This document shows, in pieces, positions 42,298 to 51,005 of a DNA stretch of 64,000 nucleotides. This DNA comes from Allonocardiopsis opalescens. Its GTDB lineage: Bacteria; Actinomycetota; Actinomycetes; Streptosporangiales; Streptosporangiaceae. Numbering within the stretch: the first letter of the stretch is position 1; each line of letters opens with the position of its first letter. A model generated the notes under the pieces. That model was not told the origin of the DNA, ran no database searches, and was given only the letters and a program-made list of their open reading frames with translations. The stretch spans positions 62,001-126,000 of the forward strand of contig NZ_PVZC01000010.1 of the NCBI RefSeq assembly GCF_003002095.1, in the 5' to 3' direction. The translations under genes and the position numbers were made by a program.

Positions 42298-43173
42298 CTA
42301 CGGGCCGACCAGGAAGCGCACGGCACCCGGCACCGCCTCGCAGGTGAGCGGCGCCGGGGACAGCCGCTCGCCGTCGGCGTGGGCGGCGGCGCCGCCAGCG
42401 GCCAGCGACACCCTCCTGGCGCGCCAGGACGCCACCTCGGGCAGGCCCAGGTGGGCGCCCCGGTAGACCGAGGGGAAGACGGTCGCGAAGCGGGCGCGGG
42501 AGACGGGGCCGACCACCACCACGTCCAGCAGCCCGTCGTCCAGGCTCGCCCGCGGGCAGATGCGCATGCCCGCGCCGAAGGCGCCGGCGTTGCCCACCGC
42601 CACCAGCAGCGCCGGCCCCTCCCAGGCGGTGCCGTCCAGCTCCAGCGCGACCGGCTCCGGCCGCAGGCCGCCCAGCTCCGCCGCCACCCCGAGCAGGTAG
42701 CGGGCCGGACCCAGCCGGCGCGGCGCCGCGTTCACCCGCTCGGCCACCCGCGCCGACACCCCCGTCGTCAGCACGCTCAGGAACCAGCGGGAGCCGCAGC
42801 GGGCCGCGTCGATCACCCGCACCCGGCTCCCCCGCGCCACCCGCACCGCCGCCCGCAGGTCGCGCAGCGGCAGCCCCAGCTCGCGGGCGAGGTCGTTACC
42901 GCCGCCGGTGGGCACCACGCCCAGGGCGACCGGGGTGCCGGCCACCGCCTGCAGCGCGGTGTGCACGGTCCCGTCGCCGCCCAGCGCCACCACCGCGTCC
43001 GCGCCCGCCGCCACCGCGGCGCGCAGCGCGTCGGCGGCCCGGTCGGGGCCGGGCTCGGCGACCAGGGTGACCTTGGCGCCGTCGGCGGCCAGCGCTCGGC
43101 GGACCGGCTCGACCAGCCGGCCGGTGCGGGTGCCGGCCCGCGGATTGGCGGCCAGCACGATGTGTCGCGTCAT
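42298..43173 (-). CDS. Diacylglycerol/lipid kinase-family protein
   Basis: Predicted 291-residue protein. It has the DagK catalytic signatures ANPRAGTRTGRL, VALGGDGTVHTAL (GGDGT nucleotide loop) and VVPTGGGNDLARELGL. The C-terminal lobe contains GMRICPRASLDDGLLDVVVV. The family phosphorylates diacylglycerol, sphingosine-like lipids or related alcohols at the membrane. It separates helY/excalibur from tatC, where other actinobacteria have a diacylglycerol kinase too, so it is part of the conserved block. Confidence 0.92.
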   Translation of the reverse strand: MTRHIVLAANPRAGTRTGRLVEPVRRALAADGAKVTLVAEPGPDRAADALRAAVAAGADAVVALGGDGTVHTALQAVAGTPVALGVVPTGGGNDLARELGLPLRDLRAAVRVARGSRVRVIDAARCGSRWFLSVLTTGVSARVAERVNAAPRRLGPARYLLGVAAELGGLRPEPVALELDGTAWEGPALLVAVGNAGAFGAGMRICPRASLDDGLLDVVVVGPVSRARFATVFPSVYRGAHLGLPEVASWRARRVSLAAGGAAAHADGERLSPAPLTCEAVPGAVRFLVGP

Positions 43174-43219
43174 GGCGCAGCAATTTACGGCTCGGCCGCC
43201 CGCGGCGCCAAACCGGCGC

Positions 43220-44113
43220 TCAGCCCCGCGAACCGCCGGTGGGCTCGTCCTGCCCGGCCGACTCGGGCGTGGTGTCGCCGAACTCCAGCGGCGACGCCTC
43301 GTCGTCGTCGAGCTGCTCGTACACCGAGCCGCGGCTCGCCTTGCGCCGGTCGTGCAGGTAGGCCACGACCTTGGCCACCTCGAACAGCACGATCATCGGC
43401 AGGGCCAGCGCCAGGAAGCTGAAGGGGTCGCCGCCGGGGGTGGCCACCGCCGCGAACACGAAGGTCAGGAAGATGATCATGCGCCGCCACTTGGCGATCC
43501 GCTCGTGGGTCAGCACGCCGATGAAGTTCAGCAGCACCACGAACAGCGGCAGCAGGAACGAGGCCCCGAACACCAGGAGCATCGCGATCATGTAGTTCAG
43601 GTACTCGCTCATCGAGATGAGCGGCACCTGGCCCTCGGTGGAGAACGAGAACAGGATCCGCATCGCCTGTTCGGTCACCACATAGGCGATCCCGGCGCCC
43701 ATGAAGAACAGCGGCACCGCGCAGCCGATGAAGATGATCGTGTACCGGCGCTCGTTGGTGTACATCGCCGGGGTGACGAAGGCCCACAGCTGGTACAGCC
43801 ACACCGGCGAGGACACCAGCAGGCCCAGGATCAGCGACACCTTCAGCCGCAGGAAGAACGCGTCGAAGATGCCGGTGAAGACCAGGGTGCAGTTCTCGGA
43901 GTCGAGCGTGTACGCCTGCGGCAGGTCGCAGTAGGGCGCCTGCAGGAAGTCCCACACGGTCTCGAACAGCAGGAAGCCGACGACCAGGCCGAGAGCCAGG
44001 CCGATCATCGCCTTCACCAGGCGGGAACGCAGTTCCCGCAGGTGCTCGATCAGCGGCATCCGGCCGTCGGGATCACGCGACGGATTGGCACTGGAGGGCT
44101 TCTTGAACAGCAT
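43220..44113 (-). CDS. tatC: Twin-arginine translocase subunit TatC
   Basis: Predicted 297-residue protein. ATG 44113 (MLFKKPSS) was chosen; an in-frame GTG at 44143 would add ten residues. TatC hallmarks are MPLIEHLRELRSRL at the cytoplasmic N-terminus (signal-peptide binding) and about six helices, with F...PVWLYQLWAFVTPA. The tail after the last helix is charged. It forms the receptor for folded proteins carrying twin-arginine signals and works with TatA, encoded 89 bases upstream. Confidence 0.95.
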   Translation of the reverse strand: MLFKKPSSANPSRDPDGRMPLIEHLRELRSRLVKAMIGLALGLVVGFLLFETVWDFLQAPYCDLPQAYTLDSENCTLVFTGIFDAFFLRLKVSLILGLLVSSPVWLYQLWAFVTPAMYTNERRYTIIFIGCAVPLFFMGAGIAYVVTEQAMRILFSFSTEGQVPLISMSEYLNYMIAMLLVFGASFLLPLFVVLLNFIGVLTHERIAKWRRMIIFLTFVFAAVATPGGDPFSFLALALPMIVLFEVAKVVAYLHDRRKASRGSVYEQLDDDEASPLEFGDTTPESAGQDEPTGGSRG

Positions 44114-44202
44114 GGGGACGCCTGACCGGTTCGCGGCGGACACGGAGAACTGCTACGGCGGCGGGGCCGCCCGCGGCGGCCCCTCGTGCTGCGGCGCTGC
44201 CG

Positions 44203-44526
44203 TCAGCGCTTGTCCTGCTGCTGCCACTGGCTCGCGACCGGCTGGCCGTTCACACCCGAGCCGTCGGCGTGCGGCTGCTCGGCGGGGGCCGCGATCGGCT
44301 GCGGGGACGCCTGGGCGGGCTGCGAGGGCTGCGGCTGGGCCTGGGCGGCCGGAGCCGGCGAAGCGCTGCGCTCGGTGTCGTCGTCGCGCAGAGCGGAGGT
44401 CTCGGCCTTGAAGATGCGCATGCTCCGGCCGAGCGCCCGGGCCGTGTCGGGCAGCTTCTTCCACCCGAACAGCAGGATGATTAGCAGCCCGATGGCCGCG
44501 ATCTCCCAGAACCCGATGTTAGGCAT
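44203..44526 (-). CDS. tatA: Twin-arginine translocase subunit TatA
   Basis: Predicted 107-residue protein; ATG 44526 is preceded by GAGGAG. It begins MPNIGFWEIAAIGLLIILLF, then GWKKLPDTARALGRSMRIFK: the TatA membrane helix, hinge and amphipathic helix. The C-terminal half is a Gln/Pro/Ala-rich unstructured tail. TatA oligomers form the translocation pore with TatC. It lies in the same order as in Mycobacterium (pafBC-tatA-tatC-helY). Confidence 0.95.
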   Translation of the reverse strand: MPNIGFWEIAAIGLLIILLFGWKKLPDTARALGRSMRIFKAETSALRDDDTERSASPAPAAQAQPQPSQPAQASPQPIAAPAEQPHADGSGVNGQPVASQWQQQDKR

Positions 44527-44634
44527 TCCTGTCACTCCTCACTGGCGCCGGACGCGAACGCCGACTCCACTGCGCGCGTGCACTGCCAGGAACCGATCGT
44601 ACGCCCGAAACGCCCGGATTCACCACCGGCCGCC

Positions 44635-44823
44635 TCACTCCCGGCTCCGCAGCCGGGACGCGTGCTCGCGGACCGAGGCGTAGCCCGGACCGGCCCGCTC
44701 GCGGACCGCCCGCAGCTGCGCCTCCAAGCGCCCGATCCCGCGCCACAGCCGCACCGCGCACAGCGCGATGACGGCCAGGCCCGCGACGGCCAGCGCCACT
44801 CCGGAGAGCGCCATCAGTTCCAC
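44635..44823 (-). CDS. Small single-helix membrane protein
   Basis: Predicted 62-residue protein between pafBC and tatA, starting 4 bases beyond the pafBC stop. One N-terminal helix (VALAVAGLAVIALCAVRLW) is followed by a charged amphipathic tail (RLEAQLRAVRERA). The placement beside the tat genes is like that of other small conserved actinobacterial proteins. Function unknown; a bacterial TatB-like role cannot be excluded, but the hinge motif of TatB is absent. Confidence 0.6.
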   Translation of the reverse strand: MELMALSGVALAVAGLAVIALCAVRLWRGIGRLEAQLRAVRERAGPGYASVREHASRLRSRE

Positions 44824-44827
44824 ACCG

Positions 44828-46882
44828 TCACCCTACCGCCGGGACCGGACGGTCCGGCGGCGCCCCGGTGTCGGGCTCGTAGCGGGCGAGCGCACGCTCG
44901 GCGTCCGCCCGCACCTCCTTGGCCAGCTGCCCGGGGTGGTGCACCCGCGCCCGCGCCCCCAGCCGCAGCGCCAGCCGCCGCACCCAGCGGCGGTCGGGGG
45001 TGCGCACCCGCACCAGGCTGCGCCCCTCCCCCAGCTCCGCCACCACCGCGCAGTCGTACTCCTCCAGCACCCACCCGCCCTCCGGGCGCAGCTCCAGCAG
45101 CGCGATCTCGTCGCCCGGCGAGGTTTGCAGCGCGCCGTGGCTCAGATCCAGCCGCCGGGCGTGCGCCGGCACCCGGGCGGGCTCGTCCAGCACCCGCACG
45201 CCGGCCATCCGGTCCAGCCGGAACAACCGCACGTCGGAGGCCGACCGGCACCAGCCCTGCAGGTAGGTGTGGCCGTCGCGCAGCGACAGCACGATCGGGT
45301 CGACGTCGCGCTCGGTCAGCTCGTCGCGGCTGGGCACGTGGTAGGTCAGGTGCAGCGCCCGGCCCTCCCGCAGCGCCCGCTGCACCGGAGCCAGCGCCTC
45401 GGCCGGCGCCGCCACCCGCACCTCCACCATGGCGGCCAGCTCGCCCGCCTCCACCCCCGCCGCCGCCCGCAGCTTGGCGCGGATGCGGTCCAGCGCGCCG
45501 TGGTCGGACACCTCGGGGATGTCGGCCAGCATCTGCAGCGCCACCAGCAGCGCCGCCGCCTCGTCGGCGGCCAGCCGCAGCGGCGCCGCGATCGTGTCGG
45601 CGTTGCCGATCATCACCTGGCCGCCCTCCCACGACACCTCGACCAGGTCACCGGGGGTGTGTCCGGGCAGCCCGCACATCCACAGCAGGTTCAGGTCCTT
45701 GATCAGCTCCTTCTCGCTGACCTGGAAGGTCTCCCCCAGATCGCGCAGCGACACCCCCTGGCGGTCCAGCACGTAGGGGACCATGGTCAGCAGCCGCGCC
45801 AGCCGCTGCTCGGCCGTGACGGCCTGGCGGGGCCGCGCCTCGGCCGCCTGCTCCGCCTCGGGCTCCGCCAGCGCCTTGCGCACCGCCTCGCGCACCGCGG
45901 GCTCCTCCGAGGGGCCCGCGCCCCCGGCCGCGATCGCCCGCAGGTGCTCGGCGACCGCCCGGCGCGCCGACTCCGGCCCCACCACCTCCGCGTTGTCGGC
46001 GAAGCTCGCCACATAGCCGGCCAGCCAGCTGTCGGAGGCGTAGGGGAAGTCCACCTCGTCCCAGCCGTCGCGCCCCTCGGCAACCACCGCCGACTGCCGC
46101 CGGATCTCCCAGCCGCTGCCGTCGCGCAGCCGCAGCCGCGCCACCCGGGCCCGCTCCCGCTCGGTGTCGCGCACCAGCTCGCGCACGTCGACGCCCTCGG
46201 GCACCCGCACCGAGTCGGCGCGCCCCGCCGGGCGCACCTCGCCCACGATCCGCCCCAGCCGGAACACCCGCGGCGCCCCCCGGTCGCGGTCGTGGCCCAC
46301 CACGTACCAGCGGCCCAGGCGGTGCACCACCCCCCACGGCTCCAGCGCGCGGCGCTGCGGCGCGGTCCGGCCCGGCGCCAGGTAGTCGAAGGTGACCGGC
46401 CGGCGCTCGCGCACCGCCTGCCACAGCTGCGGGAAGGTGGGCTCGTCGGTGTCGAGCACCGGCATGATCCCGGCCACCGGGGTGTCGTCCACCAGCACCC
46501 CGGCCGCGCGCAGTTTCAGCAGCGCCCCCGACGCCGCCCGCCCCAGCGCGGCGTGCTGCCACGCCCGCGCCGCGAGGCCCAGCACCGCCGCCTCGTCGGG
46601 CTCCAGCTCGATCGGCGGCAGCTCGTAGCCGGACCTGCTGATCCGGTAGCCCTTCTCGGTGTCGTCGGCCCAGGGGTCGTGGCTGCCGTACTCCAGCTGG
46701 ATGCCGATGGCGCGCAGATCGGCCTTGTCGCGCTCGAACTTGCGCTTGAAGGTCTCGGCCGAGTCCGACGCGGGATAGCCGGGCACGATCTCGCGGATCT
46801 GCTCGGCGCTCAGGAAGCGCCGGGTCGACAGCAGGCAGAAGACGAGGTTCAGCAGCCGCTCGGTCTTGTCCCCACTCGCCAT
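44828..46882 (-). CDS. pafBC: PafBC, fused WYL-domain DNA-damage regulator
   Basis: Predicted 684-residue protein from ATG 46882 (MASGDKTERLLNL). Two copies of a winged helix-turn-helix plus WYL module are joined. PafB-like residues of about 1-330 carry RFLSAEQIREIVPGY and the WYL segment ALEPWGVVHRLGRWYVVGHD. PafC-like residues of about 360-680 carry LLTMVPYVLDRQGVSLRDLG and LSLRDGHTYLQGWCRSASDV. In mycobacteria PafB and PafC are separate proteins that activate SOS-independent DNA-damage genes; fused forms are known, for example in Arthrobacter. Despite the name it is not part of the proteasome. Divergent from the DUF3866 gene. Confidence 0.92.
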   Translation of the reverse strand: MASGDKTERLLNLVFCLLSTRRFLSAEQIREIVPGYPASDSAETFKRKFERDKADLRAIGIQLEYGSHDPWADDTEKGYRISRSGYELPPIELEPDEAAVLGLAARAWQHAALGRAASGALLKLRAAGVLVDDTPVAGIMPVLDTDEPTFPQLWQAVRERRPVTFDYLAPGRTAPQRRALEPWGVVHRLGRWYVVGHDRDRGAPRVFRLGRIVGEVRPAGRADSVRVPEGVDVRELVRDTERERARVARLRLRDGSGWEIRRQSAVVAEGRDGWDEVDFPYASDSWLAGYVASFADNAEVVGPESARRAVAEHLRAIAAGGAGPSEEPAVREAVRKALAEPEAEQAAEARPRQAVTAEQRLARLLTMVPYVLDRQGVSLRDLGETFQVSEKELIKDLNLLWMCGLPGHTPGDLVEVSWEGGQVMIGNADTIAAPLRLAADEAAALLVALQMLADIPEVSDHGALDRIRAKLRAAAGVEAGELAAMVEVRVAAPAEALAPVQRALREGRALHLTYHVPSRDELTERDVDPIVLSLRDGHTYLQGWCRSASDVRLFRLDRMAGVRVLDEPARVPAHARRLDLSHGALQTSPGDEIALLELRPEGGWVLEEYDCAVVAELGEGRSLVRVRTPDRRWVRRLALRLGARARVHHPGQLAKEVRADAERALARYEPDTGAPPDRPVPAVG

Positions 46883-46982
46883 GCCCCTCATCTCTCCCAA
46901 CGGCCCGCCCGGGCGCTCCCCCGCCGCCCCACGGCGAGCGGAAACCTGCTCCGATGTTCCCCCCAAACGCTACTCTGCCCGG

Positions 46983-48050
46983 GTGATCAGGTGGCGCGAA
47001 GGCGAGATAACCCGTATCCGGCGCGAATGGCCCGGAGCGGTCGAGTGCGAGGCCGAGATCCCCGGAGAGGGCGGCTGCCGGGCGCTGGCCTACCCGGCGC
47101 TGGTCGGCCGCCCCGAGCCCGGCGACCGGGTGCTGCTGAACACCACCGCCCTGGCCATGGGGCTGGGCACCGGCGGCTACGCCATGGTGGTGGCCCTCCC
47201 CGACCGGCTGCCGCCCGACCCGCAGGGCCCCGGCCACCTGGTCAAGGCCCGCTACACCCCCGTGCAGGCCACTCTGCAGGGCGTCGACGAGCAGGACACC
47301 CCCCACCACGCCGAGCTGGCCGAGGCCGACGACATCGCCGGGATGCCCGTCGTCGTCGCCGACCTGCACTCCGCGCTGCCGGCCGTGCTGGCCGGGCTGC
47401 GCGCGAGCGCCCCGGGGGCCCGCGCCGTCTACCTGATGACCGACGGCGGCGCGCTGCCCGGCTGGTTCTCCCGCACGGTCGCCGAGCTGCGCGACGCCGG
47501 CTGGCTGGCCGCCATGGTCACCACCGGCCAGGCCTTCGGCGGCGACCTGGAGGCCGTCACCGTGCACACCGGCCTGCTGGCCGCCCGCCACGTGCTGGGC
47601 GCCGACATCGCCGTGGTCGCCCAGGGGCCCGGCAACCTGGGCACCGGCACCCGGTGGGGCTTCTCCGGGGTGGCGGCGGGCGAGGCCGTGAACGCCGCCG
47701 CCGTGCTGGGCGGGCGGCCGGTCGCCTCGCTGCGGGTCAGCGACGCCGACCCCCGCGAGCGACACCGCGGCGTCTCCCACCACAGCCTGACCGCCTACGG
47801 GCGGGTGGCGCTGGCCCCCGCCGACGTGCCCGTTCCGGAGCTGCCCGGGGAGTTCGGCGAGCGGGTGCGCGCCGAGGCCGCCCCCCTGGGCGCCCGGCAC
47901 ACCCTGGTGCCCGTGGACGTCTCCGGCCTGGAGGCGGCGCTGCGGGAGGCGCCGGTGCGGCTGTCGACCATGGGCCGGGGCCTGGACGAGGACCTGGCCT
48001 GCTTCCTGGCGGTCGCGGCGGCGGGCCGCCACGCGGCCTCGCTGCTGTAG
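46983..48050 (+). CDS. DUF3866 family protein
   Basis: Predicted 355-residue protein from GTG 46983 (VIRWREGEITRIRREWPGAV). Conserved-looking segments are LLNTTALAMGLGTGGYAMVV, GHLVKARYTPVQATLQGVDE, HSALPAVLAGLR and AQGPGNLGTGTRWGFSGVAA. These match DUF3866, a family conserved beside the pafBC/dop region of actinobacteria. No catalytic motif is known. It is soluble, without signal peptide. It shares a 100-base divergent promoter region with pafBC, which hints at co-regulation. Confidence 0.85.
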   Translation: MIRWREGEITRIRREWPGAVECEAEIPGEGGCRALAYPALVGRPEPGDRVLLNTTALAMGLGTGGYAMVVALPDRLPPDPQGPGHLVKARYTPVQATLQGVDEQDTPHHAELAEADDIAGMPVVVADLHSALPAVLAGLRASAPGARAVYLMTDGGALPGWFSRTVAELRDAGWLAAMVTTGQAFGGDLEAVTVHTGLLAARHVLGADIAVVAQGPGNLGTGTRWGFSGVAAGEAVNAAAVLGGRPVASLRVSDADPRERHRGVSHHSLTAYGRVALAPADVPVPELPGEFGERVRAEAAPLGARHTLVPVDVSGLEAALREAPVRLSTMGRGLDEDLACFLAVAAAGRHAASLL

Positions 48051-48126
48051 CGGGTCGGTGCGATCGGCCGGAACCGGTCACGGAGCCGTGCGGGGCGGGT
48101 CGTGTGTCATCGAAGCCGCCGCCTTT

Positions 48127-48146
48127 ACGTTGTAGATCAACAACGT
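48127..48146. promoter_or_regulatory. ACGTTGT inverted repeat downstream of the DUF3866 gene
   Basis: ACGTTGT-AGATCA-ACAACGT is a perfect 7-base inverted repeat with a 6-base spacer, in the 388-base gap before the subtilase gene. The sequence CCTTTACG..GTAGATCAAC starting at 48122 recurs at 20984-21003 with two mismatches. The rest of this gap shows only a probable promoter. Confidence 0.5.
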
Positions 48147-48322
48147 CCGGAACCCCGACGCCGGGCGCGACGCGCAGAGTGACCGGCCGGTTGCCCGCGA
48201 TGTCCAGATCCGGCCAAAGACCGGTCCCACCGTTTCACAGGCCCGCTTCCGCCCCACTGGTACCGGACCCTGCGCCACCAAACCACGCACACCCGGACAT
48301 CACCACACAGCGTGAGCGACCG

Positions 48323-48352
48323 GTGACAATCCACCACACAGTCCTCTACAGT
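48323..48352 (+). promoter_or_regulatory. Probable housekeeping promoter of the subtilase gene, with tandem 9-base repeat
   Basis: GTGACA (48323-48328), 18 bases, then TACAGT (48347-48352) resembles a principal-sigma promoter. A direct repeat ACAGTCCTC (48338-48346 and 48348-48356), with a 10-base period, overlaps the -10 box. It lies 87 bases before the start codon. Confidence 0.5.
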
Positions 48353-48438
48353 CCTCGCCTGTCGGCACCCCGCGCACAACGCGGGTGCCCGGCCGCGCCG
48401 CGAACCGGCGCGGCCCGACCCTGACAGGAAGGACCAAT

Positions 48439-49617
48439 GTGGACAATCCCCTCATCCGGCGGACGCTGAGCGGCCTCGCCGCCACCGGGCTGCTGGCCCT
48501 GCCGGTCGCCCTCGCCGGCCCGGCGGCACACGCCGACGAGCTGGCACCGCTGCACACCGCCGGAGCCGACGCCGTCCCCGGCTCCTACATCGTCACCCTC
48601 CAGGAGACGGCCGGCGCCGGCACACTGTCCGCCACCGACCTCGGCGTGGCGGGCGACGACGTCCTCTACACCTACGACGACGCCCTCAACGGCTTCGCCG
48701 CCGAACTCGACACCGCCGAACTCGCCGAACTGCGAGCCGACCCCGCCGTGGCCGCGGTCGAAGAGGTCGCCACCGTCACCGCCTCCGACGTGCAGTCGCC
48801 GACCCCCTCCTGGGGCCTCGACCGCATCGACCAGGCGGCACTGCCGCTGGACGACAGCTACACCTACGAACACACCGGCGCCGGCGTCACCGCCTACGTC
48901 ATCGACACCGGCATCGAGATCGGCCACCCCGACTTCGGCGGCCGCGCCACCGTGGGCTTCGACGCCACCGGCGGCGACGGCATCGACCGCCAGGGCCACG
49001 GCACCCACGTCGCCGGCACCATCGGCGGCACCCAGTACGGCGTCGCCAAGGGCGTCGCCCTGGTGGCCGTCAAGGTCCTCGGCGACAACGGCACCGGCAC
49101 CACCGCGGGCGTGATCGCCGGCGTCGACTGGGTCGCCGACAACGCGCAGGGACCGGCCGTGGCCAACATGTCCCTGGGCGGCGGCGCCTCCGCCGCACTC
49201 GACGACGCCGTCAACAACCTCGCCGCCAGCGGGGTCTTCGTCGCGGTCGCCGCCGGCAACGAGGCGCAGAGCGCCGGCAACGTCTCACCCGCCCGAGCCG
49301 AAGGCGTCACCACCGTCGGAGCCACCGACGACTCCGACGAGCACGCCTACTTCAGCAACTTCGGCTCCGCCGTCGACATCTACGCCCCCGGCGTGGACAT
49401 CACCTCCGCCTGGACCGGCGGCGGCGAGGACACCATCGACGGCACCTCCATGGCCAGCCCGCACGTCGCCGGCGTCGCGGCCCTGTACAAGGAGGCCAAC
49501 GGCGATGCCGACCAGGCCGCCATCCAGGACTGGCTGACCGGCAACGCCGTCGCCGACGCCCTGTCCGGCGTCCCGGCCGACACACCCAACCTGCTGCTGA
49601 ACACCGCCGGCCTTTAA
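48439..49617 (+). CDS. Secreted subtilisin-family serine protease (S8, with I9 propeptide)
   Basis: Predicted 392-residue preproenzyme; GTG 48439 is preceded by AGGAAGGA. The signal peptide (RRTLSGLAATGLLALPVALA) ends near AHA-DE. The inhibitor propeptide (GSYIVTLQETAG to VAAVEEVATV) covers residues of about 35-113. The catalytic triad is Asp156 (VIDTGI), His187 (GHGTHVAG) and Ser337 (GTSMASPH), with Asn274 (AAGNEA) in the oxyanion hole. It resembles the proteinase K/aqualysin group. There is no C-terminal extra domain. It is likely a nutrient-scavenging protease. It is an insertion between the pafBC region and the FKBP-pafA genes. Confidence 0.94.
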   Translation: MDNPLIRRTLSGLAATGLLALPVALAGPAAHADELAPLHTAGADAVPGSYIVTLQETAGAGTLSATDLGVAGDDVLYTYDDALNGFAAELDTAELAELRADPAVAAVEEVATVTASDVQSPTPSWGLDRIDQAALPLDDSYTYEHTGAGVTAYVIDTGIEIGHPDFGGRATVGFDATGGDGIDRQGHGTHVAGTIGGTQYGVAKGVALVAVKVLGDNGTGTTAGVIAGVDWVADNAQGPAVANMSLGGGASAALDDAVNNLAASGVFVAVAAGNEAQSAGNVSPARAEGVTTVGATDDSDEHAYFSNFGSAVDIYAPGVDITSAWTGGGEDTIDGTSMASPHVAGVAALYKEANGDADQAAIQDWLTGNAVADALSGVPADTPNLLLNTAGL

Positions 49618-49680
49618 GGGACGGCACAGCGGCCACGGGCTGCGGGTCCCCACCCCGCTCATCCGCAGCCCGCGCACCCC

Positions 49681-49712
49681 CGGGGAGGGCCCGGCACCGC
49701 CGGCCCTCCCCG
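49681..49712 (+). terminator. Hairpin terminator downstream of the subtilase
   Basis: An 11-base perfect stem (49681-49691 with 49702-49712) and a 10-base loop lie 64 bases past the stop. Confidence 0.75.
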
Positions 49713-49760
49713 AACGCGTCCCCCGGCCCCTCCCCCGGCGCTGCGGACTCCCCCGGACAC

Positions 49761-49800
49761 GGCGGCGGGGCCGGAAGGTCCCCCTCCCGGCCCCGCCGCC
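49761..49800 (-). terminator. Hairpin terminator downstream of the FKBP gene
   Basis: A perfect 14-base GC stem (49761-49774 with 49787-49800) and a 12-base loop lie 10 bases beyond the stop of the leftward FKBP gene; it also blocks read-through from the subtilase. Confidence 0.8.
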
Positions 49801-49809
49801 CAGGCCGTC

Positions 49810-50811
49810 CTACTCGCTCGGACTCGCCTCCGGGCTCGCCGACGGCTCCGCACCGTCCGACGCCGAAGGCGAGGCCGAGGGCTCCGGCGGCTCACCGTGC
49901 GCACCCAGAATGTCGATCACAAACACCAGGTCCTGGCCGCCCAGCTCATGCGCCGCCTCGTCCTCGCCGTACGCCTGCGCCGCCGGGATCGACAGCAGCA
50001 CCCGGCTGCCCACCGGCTGACCCACCAGACCCTCGTCCCAGCCCGGGATCACCTGGCCCACCCCGATCGGGAAACCCGTCGGCGCGCCCTCCCGGTCCCA
50101 CGAGGAGTCGAAGACCTCACCGCTCTGCCACGACACCCCGGTGTACTGCGTGACCAGGTACTGGCCCGCCTCCACCACCGGGCCCTCGCCCTCCACCAGC
50201 ACCTCGACCTGCAGCTCTCCCGGCGCGTCCCCCTCCGGGATCGACACCTCCGGCCGCTGCCCCGAAGCGACCTCCACCGACGGAAGATCACTCCCCCCGT
50301 CGAAGCCCTCCTCGCCCGGCACCTCCGAACCCGAGGGATAGGTCTCCAAGATGTCCATCACGAACACCGTGTCGCCCCCCGACGACGCCGTCTGCTGCCC
50401 CATCTCGTCCGGCGGCACCACCATCACCACCCGGCTCCCCACCGGCTGGCCCACGATGCTGTCGATCATCCACTGCTGCACCATGTCCGGCGTCACATTG
50501 AAGCCGTAGGGCTGCCCCAGCTGCCAGGTGGACTCCATCGGCTCCGCCGCCTCACCCGACCCCGCCCAGGTGTACGCCGCGTAATCCGCCACCACCAGAT
50601 CGCCCTGCTGCACCGGATCGCCGTCGCCCTCACTCGCCACCCGGGCGCTCAACTCCCCGGGCGAGGACGCCGACGGGAAGGTGACCTGCGGCTCCGCGCC
50701 GAACTCGCCCTCCACGGTGACGTCCTGGGACTGGCCGCTCTGGTCCGTGCCGCAGCCGACGGCAGCGGCCAGCAGCAGACCGGCCGTCAACGTGGTCATC
50801 AAACGACGCAT
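49810..50811 (-). CDS. Double FKBP-type peptidyl-prolyl isomerase lipoprotein
   Basis: Predicted 333-residue protein from ATG 50811. The signal peptide ends in a lipobox (LLAAAVGC), so it is anchored outside the membrane. Two FKBP domains follow, at about 65-155 and 205-300. The second is the better conserved: VTQYTGVSWQSGEVFDSSWD, IPGWDEGLVGQPVGSRVLL and IPAAQAYGE. The first (QWMIDSIVGQPVGSRVVMVV) has lost several active-site aromatics. The tail is Ser/Pro/Glu-rich. It catalyses prolyl isomerisation during folding of exported proteins. It is conserved next to pafA in other actinobacteria. Confidence 0.9.
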   Translation of the reverse strand: MRRLMTTLTAGLLLAAAVGCGTDQSGQSQDVTVEGEFGAEPQVTFPSASSPGELSARVASEGDGDPVQQGDLVVADYAAYTWAGSGEAAEPMESTWQLGQPYGFNVTPDMVQQWMIDSIVGQPVGSRVVMVVPPDEMGQQTASSGGDTVFVMDILETYPSGSEVPGEEGFDGGSDLPSVEVASGQRPEVSIPEGDAPGELQVEVLVEGEGPVVEAGQYLVTQYTGVSWQSGEVFDSSWDREGAPTGFPIGVGQVIPGWDEGLVGQPVGSRVLLSIPAAQAYGEDEAAHELGGQDLVFVIDILGAHGEPPEPSASPSASDGAEPSASPEASPSE

Positions 50812-51005
50812 AGCGCAAATACTCCGGTTCGGGGGTGCCGGCGGCCCACCGAGCACGCGGTCGCGCGTCGGCACCGAAGCCGGCCGGGTGTGTGCTCGCA
50901 CACCCTACCGGGAACACACCCCGGACGAACCGGGCATCCGCACCGCACGGATAAGAAAGACCTAAGGACCGCACGGTACCGCCCGGCCCGTCCCCGGCGG
51001 GCGCC

